Assembly (NCBI GenBank): GCA_964457755.1
Contig: CAYWGC010000011.1
Location: 1-64,000, forward strand
Length of the DNA stretch: 64,000 nt
Direction of reading: 5' to 3'
From: Tharpella sp964457755
GTDB lineage: Bacteria > Desulfobacterota > Anaeroferrophillalia > Anaeroferrophillales > Tharpellaceae
Of the stretch, positions 52,649 through 60,820 are shown in pieces (position 1 is the stretch's first letter; each line of letters starts with the position of its first letter). The translations under genes and the position numbers were made by a program. The notes under the pieces were generated by a model, which was not told where the DNA came from, searched no databases, and was given only the letters and a program-made list of their open reading frames with translations.

Positions 52649-53256
52649 CCCGAGAACTGTCAGCCAAATTTCCTTTAAGTGGTGCGATACTGGCGGGAGG
52701 CCGGGCCCAGCGCTTTGGTGGAGAAGATAAAACCCAGCTCAAACTGGGCCGGGAAAGCCTTTTCCAACGAACTCTTAACATTCTTAACTCTTTTTGCTCT
52801 GAAACCCTGATCAGCAGCAACACCCTCGCCCAACATCCCGAAGGCCGCATCGTTCCCGACCAAAAAGATGGACAAGGACCTCTGGGAGCAATCTACAGTT
52901 GTCTTCTGGCAGCCCGCAACCCCTATCTGATGATCGTTGCCGGTGACATGCCTTTTATTACCCTTTCAGCTCTGACTAAACTATGGCTTGAAAGAGAGGA
53001 CTTCGATGTCATTATTCCAAGATCACCGGACGGCATGCAACCTTTAGCGGCCATCTACAAACAGAGCTGCATTCCTTTCATCGCGGCACAATTAAACAAG
53101 AACAACTTTAAAATCAGAGGTTTTTTTGAAAATGTCCAAGTCAAAATTATAACCTGCTCAGCTTTTCCTGACATTTACCCGGATAATACCTTTCTCAATA
53201 TCAATTCACCCGACGACCTGCAAAGAGCCCGCGCCCTCTACCAGAAAACAAATTAA
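52645..53256 (+). CDS. mobA: Molybdenum cofactor guanylyltransferase
   Basis: A 203-residue nucleotidyltransferase that attaches GMP to molybdopterin. The N-terminal loop SGAILAGGRAQRFGGEDKTQL, DQKDGQGPLGAIYSCLLAA and MIVAGDMPFI, with the metal aspartate, are typical. The C-terminal region SPDDLQRARALY closes the family pattern. It is translationally coupled to mobB by a 4-bp overlap. The pair forms a two-gene operon followed by hairpin DNA. Confidence 0.93.
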   Translation: MTRELSAKFPLSGAILAGGRAQRFGGEDKTQLKLGRESLFQRTLNILNSFCSETLISSNTLAQHPEGRIVPDQKDGQGPLGAIYSCLLAARNPYLMIVAGDMPFITLSALTKLWLEREDFDVIIPRSPDGMQPLAAIYKQSCIPFIAAQLNKNNFKIRGFFENVQVKIITCSAFPDIYPDNTFLNINSPDDLQRARALYQKTN

Positions 53257-53303
53257 AAGTTTGAATTTTCTACCGTTATCTGCTATGAGACGCGCGCCGT
53301 AAG

Positions 53304-53332
53304 GCCTTAATCGGGCGTTGCCCGATTAAGGC
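53304..53332. repeat. Perfect 13-bp hairpin after mobA
   Basis: GCCTTAATCGGGC pairs perfectly with GCCCGATTAAGGC around a 3-nt loop. No T-run follows, so it is not a standard terminator. Confidence 0.75.
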
Positions 53333-53338
53333 AGTTCC

Positions 53339-53390
53339 CAGTCGCCAGTCATCAGTATTTTTGTTACAAACGACTGACCACTGGCGACTG
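53339..53390. repeat. Hairpin repeat with CAGTCGC words
   Basis: The left arm CAGTCGCCAGTCATCAGT pairs with ACTGACCACTGGCGACTG with two mismatches. The arm is a tandem of a 7-nt word CAGTCRY, so it has the same construction as the other word-built hairpins. Confidence 0.75.
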
Positions 53391-53481
53391 TGAAAATAAT
53401 TTCATAACCTTCTCTAAATTTGACTTTTAACCTCTCTTTATTAAAATCAAACAACAGCTAAACAAAAGGACAACCAAACAC

Positions 53482-55164
53482 GTGCAACAAGTCTTCAGCG
53501 ACACCCAATTTACCCAACTTGACATTCCGAAAGAGGTTCTTGCAGGAATCACCGCTGCCGGTTACAAATTCTGTACCCCGGTCCAGGAGGAGGTCCTCCC
53601 GCAAACCTTAAAAGGTGACAATATTGCCGCCCAATCGCAAACCGGTACCGGCAAAACGGCAACGTTCCTCATCACCCTTCTAACCCGCCTGCTTCGAAGC
53701 CAGACAAACGGCAACAAAAACCGGTCCAATGAAAACACCTCGCGACCGCGCGCCCTGATCCTGGCACCTACCCGTGAGCTGGCAGTCCAGATCGGCGTCG
53801 AAGCTGAAACCCTGGCTCAAGCTTCCGGAATCAATTTTCAGACAATCTACGGCGGAGTTGACTATGAAAAACAACGCCTGGCCTTGCAATACGATCAAAT
53901 TGATGTTGTGGTCGCAACCCCGGGCCGCCTGATCGACTACATGAAGCAGAAAGTTATCTTCTTAGATGACATCGAAGTATTGGTTATTGACGAGGCCGAC
54001 CGGATGTTTGACATGGGTTTCATCCCTGATGTCCGCTGGTTGCTGAAACGCTGTCCGACGACCGAAAAGCGCCAGTCCCTGCTTTTTTCCGCGACCCTCT
54101 CCGAAAAGGTCATGGAACTTGCCTATGAACATCTCAATATCAGCGAAGCCACCAATATCAATCCGGGACAGGTTACAGTTGATAAGATCGAACAGAGCCT
54201 CTACCACGTTGGTAAACATGAAAAGATGGCTCTACTCTTTGGCCTTATGCAAGTGCAAAAACCTGAGCGCAGCCTGATTTTCACCAACACCAAAAGAATG
54301 GCTGAGATCCTTGAAGATTACCTTAAAGCTAACGGCTATGCTGCAGCCTGTTTGACCGGTGACGTTCCGCAAAAAAAACGCCAGGCCACCCTGGAACGTT
54401 TTAAAAATAAGAAGCTCAACATCCTGATTGCCACCGATGTCGCCTCCAGAGGGCTGCATATCGAAGCCGTCTCCCATGTTTTCAACTATGACATGCCCCA
54501 AGATGCCGAAGACTATGTCCATCGTATCGGACGCACAGCGCGCATCGGAGCCACTGGTATTGCTATCGCATTAGCCGGCGAAGAGGATGCCTTCTATATT
54601 GAAGCGATCGAAAAACTAGCCGGTAAAATCCCGGTCATCTGGGCCGAAGATGAAGATTTTGTCCGTGATTTTAAACGCCCAAGCCGACGCTCTCCCAGTT
54701 CTTCAAACCCCCGTTCGCGCACACCTGAACGGGGCAAGCCAGGAGATTCAAGAAGGCGTAGCAGCAGCTCAAGTTCACCGCAAAGAAAACCAGCCCGCTC
54801 GAATGACCCCAAAAAAGAGAGCAAGAGTGAAACAACGAGCCGAGGCCCTGGTTCAGATACACGTCCAGACAAAAGCCGTCCCCAGACGACTCGACGAAGC
54901 GGTAGTGCGACCAGCAAGAAAGAATCTTCAAAGTCACCAGAAAACCGATCCAGCCGGCGGCCGCCGCGTCCGACATCGGCCCCTGAGAAAAGCAGCCGCC
55001 CTGCGGACAGCAAGCACACAGAGCCGAAAAAAGCGACCTCAGGTGAGCAAAAAGTTAATCCACCTAAACCACCAGTAAAAAGCCAAACACCCCAAAAACA
55101 ACCAGAAAATAAGAAAGGGCTTTTAGGTAAAATTGTCGGTCTCTTTCAGGGAAATAAAAAATAG
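53482..55164 (+). CDS. DEAD-box RNA helicase (RhlB/RhlE-like)
   Basis: A 560-residue helicase from a GTG start, with a Q-motif region (FCTPVQEEVLP), Walker A AQSQTGTGKTATF (GKT at 57-59), PTRELAVQIG, ATPGRLIDY, the DEAD box VLVIDEADRMFDMGF, SAT in LFSATL and the C-terminal HRIGRTARIGATG. Residues 390-560 form a long basic, Arg/Ser/Pro-rich disordered tail (for example RRSSSSSSPQRKPARS), which usually tethers such helicases to RNA. It is probably involved in mRNA decay or ribosome assembly. DUF1820 follows 3 bp later. Confidence 0.92.
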   Translation: MQQVFSDTQFTQLDIPKEVLAGITAAGYKFCTPVQEEVLPQTLKGDNIAAQSQTGTGKTATFLITLLTRLLRSQTNGNKNRSNENTSRPRALILAPTRELAVQIGVEAETLAQASGINFQTIYGGVDYEKQRLALQYDQIDVVVATPGRLIDYMKQKVIFLDDIEVLVIDEADRMFDMGFIPDVRWLLKRCPTTEKRQSLLFSATLSEKVMELAYEHLNISEATNINPGQVTVDKIEQSLYHVGKHEKMALLFGLMQVQKPERSLIFTNTKRMAEILEDYLKANGYAAACLTGDVPQKKRQATLERFKNKKLNILIATDVASRGLHIEAVSHVFNYDMPQDAEDYVHRIGRTARIGATGIAIALAGEEDAFYIEAIEKLAGKIPVIWAEDEDFVRDFKRPSRRSPSSSNPRSRTPERGKPGDSRRRSSSSSSPQRKPARSNDPKKESKSETTSRGPGSDTRPDKSRPQTTRRSGSATSKKESSKSPENRSSRRPPRPTSAPEKSSRPADSKHTEPKKATSGEQKVNPPKPPVKSQTPQKQPENKKGLLGKIVGLFQGNKK

Positions 55165-55167
55165 ATT

Positions 55168-55476
55168 ATGAGCTCGGCCAAAAAACCCATCTATCGAGTC
55201 CATTTCAAGACCGAAGATCGAAGTTACTCACTCTTAGCCCACTCGGTCAAAGAGTCTCATTTTTTTGGTTTTATTGAAGTTTCTGAAATCATCTTTGAAG
55301 ATGTTAATCGCTTGATTATATCTCCAGAAGATGAGGCCCTGCGCAAGGAGTTTGCCAAAACTGAGAGCATCTCGATCCCCCACCAGTACCTGCGGCGCAT
55401 CGACCGGCTCTCTGACAGTGAAGATATCGGGGTCTCATATCTCAAAATCGCTGAAAGTAAAAAGAAAACTGCATAA
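55168..55476 (+). CDS. DUF1820 family protein
   Basis: A 102-residue protein of the uncharacterised DUF1820 family. KPIYRVHFKTEDRSYSLLAHSVKES and FGFIEVSEIIFED and a conserved IPHQYLRRIDRL region match the family pattern. It is soluble, without signal or membrane segments. It follows the helicase after 3 bp, so they are probably cotranscribed, but this does not fix a role. A 9-bp hairpin (TTAACTCAA/TTGAGTTAA, 55498-55524) lies after its stop. Confidence 0.8.
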   Translation: MSSAKKPIYRVHFKTEDRSYSLLAHSVKESHFFGFIEVSEIIFEDVNRLIISPEDEALRKEFAKTESISIPHQYLRRIDRLSDSEDIGVSYLKIAESKKKTA

Positions 55477-55497
55477 CCTGACCGAACTGATTTTAAA

Positions 55498-55524
55498 TTA
55501 ACTCAATTTTCTGACTTGAGTTAA
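55498..55524. terminator. Small hairpin after DUF1820
   Basis: TTAACTCAA and TTGAGTTAA form a 9-bp AT-rich stem around a 9-nt loop, 22 bp after the stop. It lacks a T-run, so termination is uncertain. Confidence 0.4.
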
Positions 55525-55575
55525 CGCCTTCATATTTAAAACAAAAGAAACTGGAAGAATGTTTGAATTGCGGTT

Positions 55576-55647
55576 TTTCTCTGCGTCTTTGCGTCTCTGC
55601 GGGAAAATGCTTTTTATCTCCCGCAGAGACGCAAAGACGCAGAGAAA
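55576..55647. repeat. Perfect 29-bp hairpin repeat with CGCAGAG words
   Basis: The arm 55576-55604 pairs perfectly with 55619-55647 around a 14-nt loop. Read on the plus strand, the right arm holds three words of type CCGCAGAGA, CGCAAAGA and CGCAGAG. It lies in the gap between DUF1820 and the His-rich protein gene. Confidence 0.92.
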
Positions 55648-55817
55648 GGCAAAATAAAATCAAACCCCTAAGTGATACAATTAAAACTGTAAATCAAACT
55701 GTTACAACAAATCAGAAAATTGTGAAATTAATAAAGAGTGCCTCAAATTCAATCTAAATTTTGACAATTTTTCACAAAAGTTAATTGGTAATAACCTACA
55801 TAATTAGGGAGAAAAAC

Positions 55818-56105
55818 ATGCATGAACATCACGATCACGGCCCTTGCGAAAGTAATGACCAATGCCAAGGCTGCGGCAACCATCAAGAAAAGATGAGTTT
55901 TGAAGAGAAGTTAGGAATGCTTTTAAACCATTGGATCGACCATAACGATAGCCATCAAGTCGATTATAAAAAATGGGCTGCCCAAGCCAAAAAAGAGGGC
56001 CATGAAGAAGTTGTCGCCAAGATCCTTGAAGCGATGCAGCTTTTCCAGGAAGGCAACCAGCGCCTGCGTCAGGCCCAGCAGATCATGGTTATGGATCAGG
56101 AGTAG
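55818..56105 (+). CDS. Small His/Cys-rich helical protein, possible metal binder
   Basis: A 95-residue soluble protein. The N-terminus MHEHHDHGPC and the next CQGCGNH are rich in His and Cys, suggesting metal binding. The remaining 65 residues are predicted helices with conserved-looking NHWIDHNDSH and YKKWAAQAKKEGHEEVV segments, similar to small hypothetical proteins next to metal-related genes in anaerobes. I use the ATG at 55818 because GGGAGAAA precedes it; an upstream start at 55785 has no domain support. tyrS begins 10 bp later, perhaps in the same transcript. Confidence 0.7.
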   Translation: MHEHHDHGPCESNDQCQGCGNHQEKMSFEEKLGMLLNHWIDHNDSHQVDYKKWAAQAKKEGHEEVVAKILEAMQLFQEGNQRLRQAQQIMVMDQE

Positions 56106-56114
56106 AGTTTAAAG

Positions 56115-57395
56115 ATGAGTTGCCAGGTTTACCAAGAGCTTGAAGAGCGAGGTCTGATCTATCAGAGTACTGACGCTGCAAGCTTACAAGAACTACTGCA
56201 AAAGTCTTCACAGGCTTTTTATATCGGCTTCGACCCGACGGCGGACAGTCTTCATGTCGGTTCTCTGATTCCGATTATCGTCATGATGCACCTGCAGAGA
56301 GCCGGCCATCGCCCGATCGCAATCTTAGGCGGCGGTACCGCTATGGTGGGTGATCCCAGCGGCAAAACTGAACTGCGGCAGATGCTGACGCCCGAGAAAA
56401 TCGTCGAGAACGGTCAGGGAATCGCAGCCCAGCTGGCTCGCTTTCTCGATTTTAACGATAATCGCTGCCAGCTGATTAATAATGCTGACTGGCTCTCATC
56501 GCTTAAATATGTTGATTTTTTGCGGGATATCGGACGCCATTTCAGTGTCAACCGAATGTTGACAGCGGAATCCTATAAACAACGCCTTGAGACCGGGCTC
56601 TCGTTCATCGAATTCAACTACATGATTCTGCAAGCCTACGATTTTCATGTTTTATGTAAAGAGCAGGAGTGCCGCATCCAAATGGGTGGCCAGGATCAGT
56701 GGGGCAATATCGTCGCCGGGATCGACCTTATTCGCCGCACACAAGGGGTAGAGGCGTACGGTGTCACTTTCCCGCTGCTGACCACCAGCAACGGCGAAAA
56801 ATTTGGTAAAACTGCGGCCGGAGCGGTTTGGCTTTCAACTGAGAGAACTTCAGTTCTCGATTTTTATCAGTTCTGGCGTAATTGCGAAGACTCTGAACTT
56901 GAGCGCCTCCTGAATTTCTTCACATTTTTGCCGGTCACCGAAATAAGGTTTTTAAGCGCCCTTAGAGATCAGTGGATCAACCGCGCCAAAGAGATTCTCG
57001 CATACGAAGTTACAGCCCTGGTCCACGGCCACAAAGCCGCAGTCACAGCCTACCAGACTGCAGTCAGTCGTTTTAGTTGCGCTGACCCTGAGCTTAAGAT
57101 TGCGACGTCATCTGACATCCGTAATATCACTCTCACAAAAAAGGAAGAGGAGCTGCCCACTCTCGAACTCAACCACGATCAATTAAGCGCTGGCATGACT
57201 CTGGTTGATCTCTTTATCATGGCCGGTCTGAGTAAATCAAAAGGCCAAACCCGGCGTCTGATTGAACAGGGCGGGGCTTATTTAAATGAGCAAAGGATCA
57301 AGGAAGACCGCCCCTTAATAGAAGCTGATTTCAGTCAGAAGAAAATTATTATCCGGGCCGGTAAAAAGAGATTTCACCAGATTTTATTAAAATAG
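56115..57395 (+). CDS. tyrS: Tyrosyl-tRNA synthetase
   Basis: A 426-residue class I synthetase. The N-terminal catalytic domain has YIGFDPTADSLHVGSLIPI (HIGH-type motif), GGGTAMVGDPSGKTELR, the tyrosine-binding FIEFNYMILQAYDF, the family signature MGGQDQWGNI and the KMSKS-type KFGKTAAG. A C-terminal S4 domain (LVDLFIMAGLSKSKGQTRRLI) binds tRNA. Length fits. A bidirectional terminator follows the stop. Confidence 0.97.
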   Translation: MSCQVYQELEERGLIYQSTDAASLQELLQKSSQAFYIGFDPTADSLHVGSLIPIIVMMHLQRAGHRPIAILGGGTAMVGDPSGKTELRQMLTPEKIVENGQGIAAQLARFLDFNDNRCQLINNADWLSSLKYVDFLRDIGRHFSVNRMLTAESYKQRLETGLSFIEFNYMILQAYDFHVLCKEQECRIQMGGQDQWGNIVAGIDLIRRTQGVEAYGVTFPLLTTSNGEKFGKTAAGAVWLSTERTSVLDFYQFWRNCEDSELERLLNFFTFLPVTEIRFLSALRDQWINRAKEILAYEVTALVHGHKAAVTAYQTAVSRFSCADPELKIATSSDIRNITLTKKEEELPTLELNHDQLSAGMTLVDLFIMAGLSKSKGQTRRLIEQGGAYLNEQRIKEDRPLIEADFSQKKIIIRAGKKRFHQILLK

Positions 57396-57440
57396 AACTT
57401 TGCCTATCATTAATAGCCCTAACGCGGTAAAGCAAAACCA

Positions 57441-57478
57441 AAAAAAGCATCATCCCGGTAACCGGAGTGATGCTTTTT
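57441..57478. terminator. Bidirectional intrinsic terminator between tyrS and rpsT
   Basis: AAAAAGCATCA and TGATGCTTTTT flank an inner palindrome CCGGTAACCGG. The A-run and T-run make it work in both directions for the two convergent genes. Confidence 0.92.
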
Positions 57479-57530
57479 AGTTTATTAAACTCGGGCAGAT
57501 CCTGCCAGGACAAATCTAACTATTCGAGAG

Positions 57531-57821
57531 CTAACCCGCCATAGTTGCAACCGGGGCCTGAGCTTTCTGCATAAAAGCGGTAATCCGAGAAATTTTGCGG
57601 GATGCGGTTCTCTTAGGAAGAACCCCTTTGCTTGAGGCGCGGCCGATCGCAGAGACTGTTTCACGATGCATTTCAACCAGATCTGCACCCTCAACCTTCT
57701 CTTCAACTGCACTATAGAATGATTTAAGTACCGTCTTCAACTGCGAATTTACCTGACGATTACGTAAGCGTCGTTTTTCACTCTGTTTGATTCTCTTGAG
57801 GGCTGATTTATGATTAGCCAA
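57531..57821 (-). CDS. rpsT: 30S ribosomal protein S20
   Basis: A 96-residue S20. The N-terminus MANHKSALKRIKQSEKRRLRN and the stretch SAIGRASSKGVLPKRTASRKISRI are typical. It binds 16S rRNA early in 30S assembly. It is slightly longer than the usual 86-90 residues at the C-terminus (AQAPVATMAG). It has its own transcript, ending at the shared terminator. Confidence 0.97.
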   Translation of the reverse strand: MANHKSALKRIKQSEKRRLRNRQVNSQLKTVLKSFYSAVEEKVEGADLVEMHRETVSAIGRASSKGVLPKRTASRKISRITAFMQKAQAPVATMAG

Positions 57822-58054
57822 GGTCTATCCTCCAATATTAATGACTTGCTATGTACAAACCTGCGTAGCCGAGCAGATATGCTAATACATTGCCATTCAA
57901 TTTATAATTTATAATAAAAACTCAACAAGCTGCTAATTTAATTATCTCTCTAAAAGGCTCTCTATTTAGTCGCTTTAAAAGTGAGGAGTGCAGGTAACAG
58001 AAAAGCTTATTACTGTCAAGTTCTTTATCTGCAAAAAACCTAAAAGGTCCAGAT
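57822..58054. other. Intergenic spacer between hisG and rpsT
   Basis: An AT-rich 230-bp region. It probably contains the rpsT promoter. I see no other feature. Confidence 0.4.
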
Positions 58055-58924
58055 CTATTCGATGAATTTACTCAAAGGAAACTCAACAATACTCTGGGCT
58101 CCAAGCTCTTTAAGAGCCGGAATAATCTCACGAACTACCGACTTCCGCAAGACCACAAAAACGTCAGCCCAATCGCTATCCATCAGGTTAGAGACGGTAG
58201 GAACTTTGGCCGGGGGTAAGATTTTGATGGCTTGATCAAGTTTATCCCGTTTAATATTGAACATCACCCCGACCCGGTTACGGGATTCAAGGGCGCTCTG
58301 TAAAAGCATGATAAGACGCTCAACCTTCTCGATCTTCCAGCTATCGGCCTGCATCTTTTTATTGGCAACCAAAACGGTTGTAGTTTCAAGAACCGTGTCG
58401 AGAATTTCAAGATTATTGGCCCGCAAAGATGAGCCCGTCTCAGTAATTTCAATTATGGCATCGGCAAGATGGGGAACCTTAACCTCAGTGGCCCCATAGG
58501 AGTATTCAACTTTGGCGGAGACCCCATGCTCGGCGAGATATTTTTTCGAGAGATTCACGACCTCGGTGGCAATCGTTTTGCCCTCGAGATCTTGCACTGA
58601 TTTAATCGGCCCACCCTCTTTGGCAGCCAAAACCCAGCGCACCTTATTAAAGGTCGCCTTGGCATATTGGAGCTCTGCCATCTCAACAACATCAGCTCCA
58701 TTTTCGACAACCCAATCATGGCCGGTAATCCCGATATCGAGAATACCGCTCTCAACATAACGCGCCATCTCTTGCGCGCGAATCAACATACATTCAATTT
58801 CCGGGTCATCAATCGTCGGGAAATATGAGCGCGAACTTGTGGTTATTTTATAACCCGCATTTTTAAAGAGATCGATGGTTGCATCCTGCAACGACCCCTT
58901 GGGAATTCCAATTCTTAATTTCAT
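58055..58924 (-). CDS. hisG: ATP phosphoribosyltransferase, long form
   Basis: A 289-residue HisG, first enzyme of histidine synthesis, joining ATP and PRPP. LRIGIPKGSLQDATIDLFKNAG, the PRPP-binding region SYGATEVKVPHLADAIIEITETGSSLRAN and the C-terminal ACT-like domain (VMFNIKRDKLDQAIKILPPAKVPTVS) are all present. The ACT-like end identifies the long, HisZ-independent form that histidine inhibits. It is on the same strand as thiC and hisI, beyond a repeat-containing gap. Confidence 0.95.
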   Translation of the reverse strand: MKLRIGIPKGSLQDATIDLFKNAGYKITTSSRSYFPTIDDPEIECMLIRAQEMARYVESGILDIGITGHDWVVENGADVVEMAELQYAKATFNKVRWVLAAKEGGPIKSVQDLEGKTIATEVVNLSKKYLAEHGVSAKVEYSYGATEVKVPHLADAIIEITETGSSLRANNLEILDTVLETTTVLVANKKMQADSWKIEKVERLIMLLQSALESRNRVGVMFNIKRDKLDQAIKILPPAKVPTVSNLMDSDWADVFVVLRKSVVREIIPALKELGAQSIVEFPLSKFIE

Positions 58925-59109
58925 TATTTTGCTATCCTCTATTAATTAACACCTGATGGCTAAGGAAAAATTTCGATATGCAAGGAGTCATTATTTTTCA
59001 GGCGCGAGACCATACAAGCAGTATGTCGAGTATCTGAAAAATAATGACGACGCCCCTAAGGAAGTGCCCTTGGGGTGCGCTGAAGATCGGACTTTTTACA
59101 ACGCCATCT
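58925..59109. repeat. Two-hairpin intergenic element between hisI and hisG
   Basis: Hairpin 1: GTCATTATTTTTCAG (58987-59001) pairs perfectly with CTGAAAAATAATGAC (59034-59048), with an inner CATAC/GTATG stem. Hairpin 2, at 59049-59082, pairs GACGCCCC-TAAGG with CCTTGGGG-TGCGC. Part of hairpin 2 (59059-59076) is repeated inverted at 16412-16429. A rightward open frame covering it (58956-59159) is accidental. Confidence 0.75.
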
Positions 59110-59496
59110 CTATTTTTTTCCGTAGACCTTCTCTGGGTCGAAAACTTTTTCCGCTTTAATTATTTTTTCACTACCGTCGGACTCAATCTTAGTATAGAAG
59201 CAACTGTTATAACCAACATGACAGGCAGCCCCACCAATCTGGTCAACTTTAATGACCACGGCATCACGATCGCAGTCGATAAAGATCTCTTTAACAATCT
59301 GGACGTTACCTGACTCTTCACCTTTACGCCAAAGCCTTTGGCGACTGCGACTGAAATAACAGACCTGACCAGTTTTAACAGTCTCTTCCCAGGCTTCGGG
59401 ATTCATAAAAGCGAGCATTAAGACCTCGTTAGTCTGATAGTCTTGGGCGACAGCCGTTATCAAGCCGTCTAATTTTGTAAAGTCTAAAGGGTTCAT
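59110..59496 (-). CDS. hisI: Phosphoribosyl-AMP cyclohydrolase
   Basis: A 128-residue HisI that opens the purine ring of phosphoribosyl-AMP, the third step of histidine synthesis. The family motifs VLMLAFMNPEAWEETVKTGQVCYFSRSR and the zinc-binding DCDRDAVVIKVDQIGGAACHVGYNSCF are present. It is the single-domain form without the HisE pyrophosphohydrolase. Its start overlaps the thiC stop by 4 bp. Confidence 0.95.
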   Translation of the reverse strand: MNPLDFTKLDGLITAVAQDYQTNEVLMLAFMNPEAWEETVKTGQVCYFSRSRQRLWRKGEESGNVQIVKEIFIDCDRDAVVIKVDQIGGAACHVGYNSCFYTKIESDGSEKIIKAEKVFDPEKVYGKK

Positions 59497-60806
59497 TTAA
59501 TGACCTCATTTATTGTTTCTTCTTTAGGGTGCAGATAGGCATCTACTTTTTTTATGGCACAGAATTCACCACACATTGTACAGACTTCTTCATCGGCCGG
59601 TTTACTCTCTTCGCGCCGAGCCCGGGCTCGGATCGGATCAATAGCAAGATCAATCTGGCCCTGCCAATCAAGGGTTTTACGTTTTTCCGCCATCTGTCGA
59701 TCCCAATCCAAGGCCCCGGGAAGCCCGCGCGCAATATCACCGGCATGAGCCGCTATCCGGGTGGCAATAACGCCCTCTTTAACATCGTCGATGGTAGGCA
59801 GACAGAGATGCTCAGACGGGGTTACATAACAGAGAAAATCTGCTCCGGCAGCAGCGGCCACAGCCCCGCCAATGGCCGCCGTAATATGATCATAGCCCGG
59901 TGCAATATCGGTTACCAGGGGACCTAGAACATAAAAAGGAGCACCTTTACAGAGAGTTTTCTGAAGCTGCATATTGGTTGCAACTTGATTGATTGGCACA
60001 TGACCAGGCCCTTCGATCATCACCTGCACTCCGGCCTTCCAGGCCCGGTCAGTCAACTCACCCAGATAGATAAGTTCCTGGAGCTGCGGGCGGTCGGTGG
60101 CGTCGGCCAGACAACCAGGCCGTAAACCATCACCCAGGCTCATGGTAACATCATATTTTAGAGCGATCTCTAAAAGGCGGTCGTAATGCTCAAAGAAAGG
60201 ATTTTCCTGTTCATTATAAACCATCCATTCAACCATAAAAGCGCCACCCCGGCTCACTACATCGGTAACCCGGCCGCACTCTCTAAGACTCTCAAGGGTA
60301 CGTAAATTCACACCACAATGAATCGTCATAAAATCAACCCCGAGCTGGGCCTGACGTTCAATTACCGAAAACATTTCATCCACTGTCACATCGCCAAAAA
60401 AGCCATGTTTGGCGACACCTTCCTGAGCCACACGATAGACTGGCACCGTGCCCAAAGGTACTGAACATTGGGCAAATATGGTTCTCATAACCATATCAAG
60501 ATCACCACCGGTACTTAAATCCATCACGGCGTGAGCTCCATAAGCGATCGCCGCCTTTAACTTGAGCAGCTCATTATCGAGATTGGAAGCATCAGATGAA
60601 GTACCAATATTGGCATTAACCTTAACTTTTAGACCCTTGCCGATACCGTAGGCGGTCAGGTTTTTATGGTTGCAGTTGGCAGGTATAGCAATAGTTCCAT
60701 TCGCGACACCTGCCAGGAGTTCAGACGTAGAAATTGTTTCAGTTGCAAGAACCTGCTCCATGACAGGAGTAACCTCACCTCGACGAGCCGCTAGCATCTG
60801 AGTCAT
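59493..60806 (-). CDS. thiC: Phosphomethylpyrimidine synthase, short form
   Basis: A 437-residue radical-SAM ThiC that makes the HMP-P pyrimidine unit of thiamine from AIR. It is the short anaerobe-type form without the long N-terminal domain of E. coli ThiC. GTSSDASNLDNELLKLKAAIAYGAHAVMDLSTGGD, EGPGHVPINQ and APFYVLGPLVTDIAPGYDH are typical. The C-terminal cluster motif reads CTMCGEFC, one residue shorter than the classical CxxCxxxxC, as often seen in short forms. It sits between the ThiD2-ThiE fusion and hisI. Confidence 0.95.
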   Translation of the reverse strand: MTQMLAARRGEVTPVMEQVLATETISTSELLAGVANGTIAIPANCNHKNLTAYGIGKGLKVKVNANIGTSSDASNLDNELLKLKAAIAYGAHAVMDLSTGGDLDMVMRTIFAQCSVPLGTVPVYRVAQEGVAKHGFFGDVTVDEMFSVIERQAQLGVDFMTIHCGVNLRTLESLRECGRVTDVVSRGGAFMVEWMVYNEQENPFFEHYDRLLEIALKYDVTMSLGDGLRPGCLADATDRPQLQELIYLGELTDRAWKAGVQVMIEGPGHVPINQVATNMQLQKTLCKGAPFYVLGPLVTDIAPGYDHITAAIGGAVAAAAGADFLCYVTPSEHLCLPTIDDVKEGVIATRIAAHAGDIARGLPGALDWDRQMAEKRKTLDWQGQIDLAIDPIRARARREESKPADEEVCTMCGEFCAIKKVDAYLHPKEETINEVIK

Positions 60807-60820
60807 AGATCTAATTTCCT

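Noticed and set aside
58956..59159. Rightward 67-codon open frame
   Set aside because: It covers a two-hairpin repeat and the 3' end of hisI on the opposite strand, so it is unlikely to be a gene.
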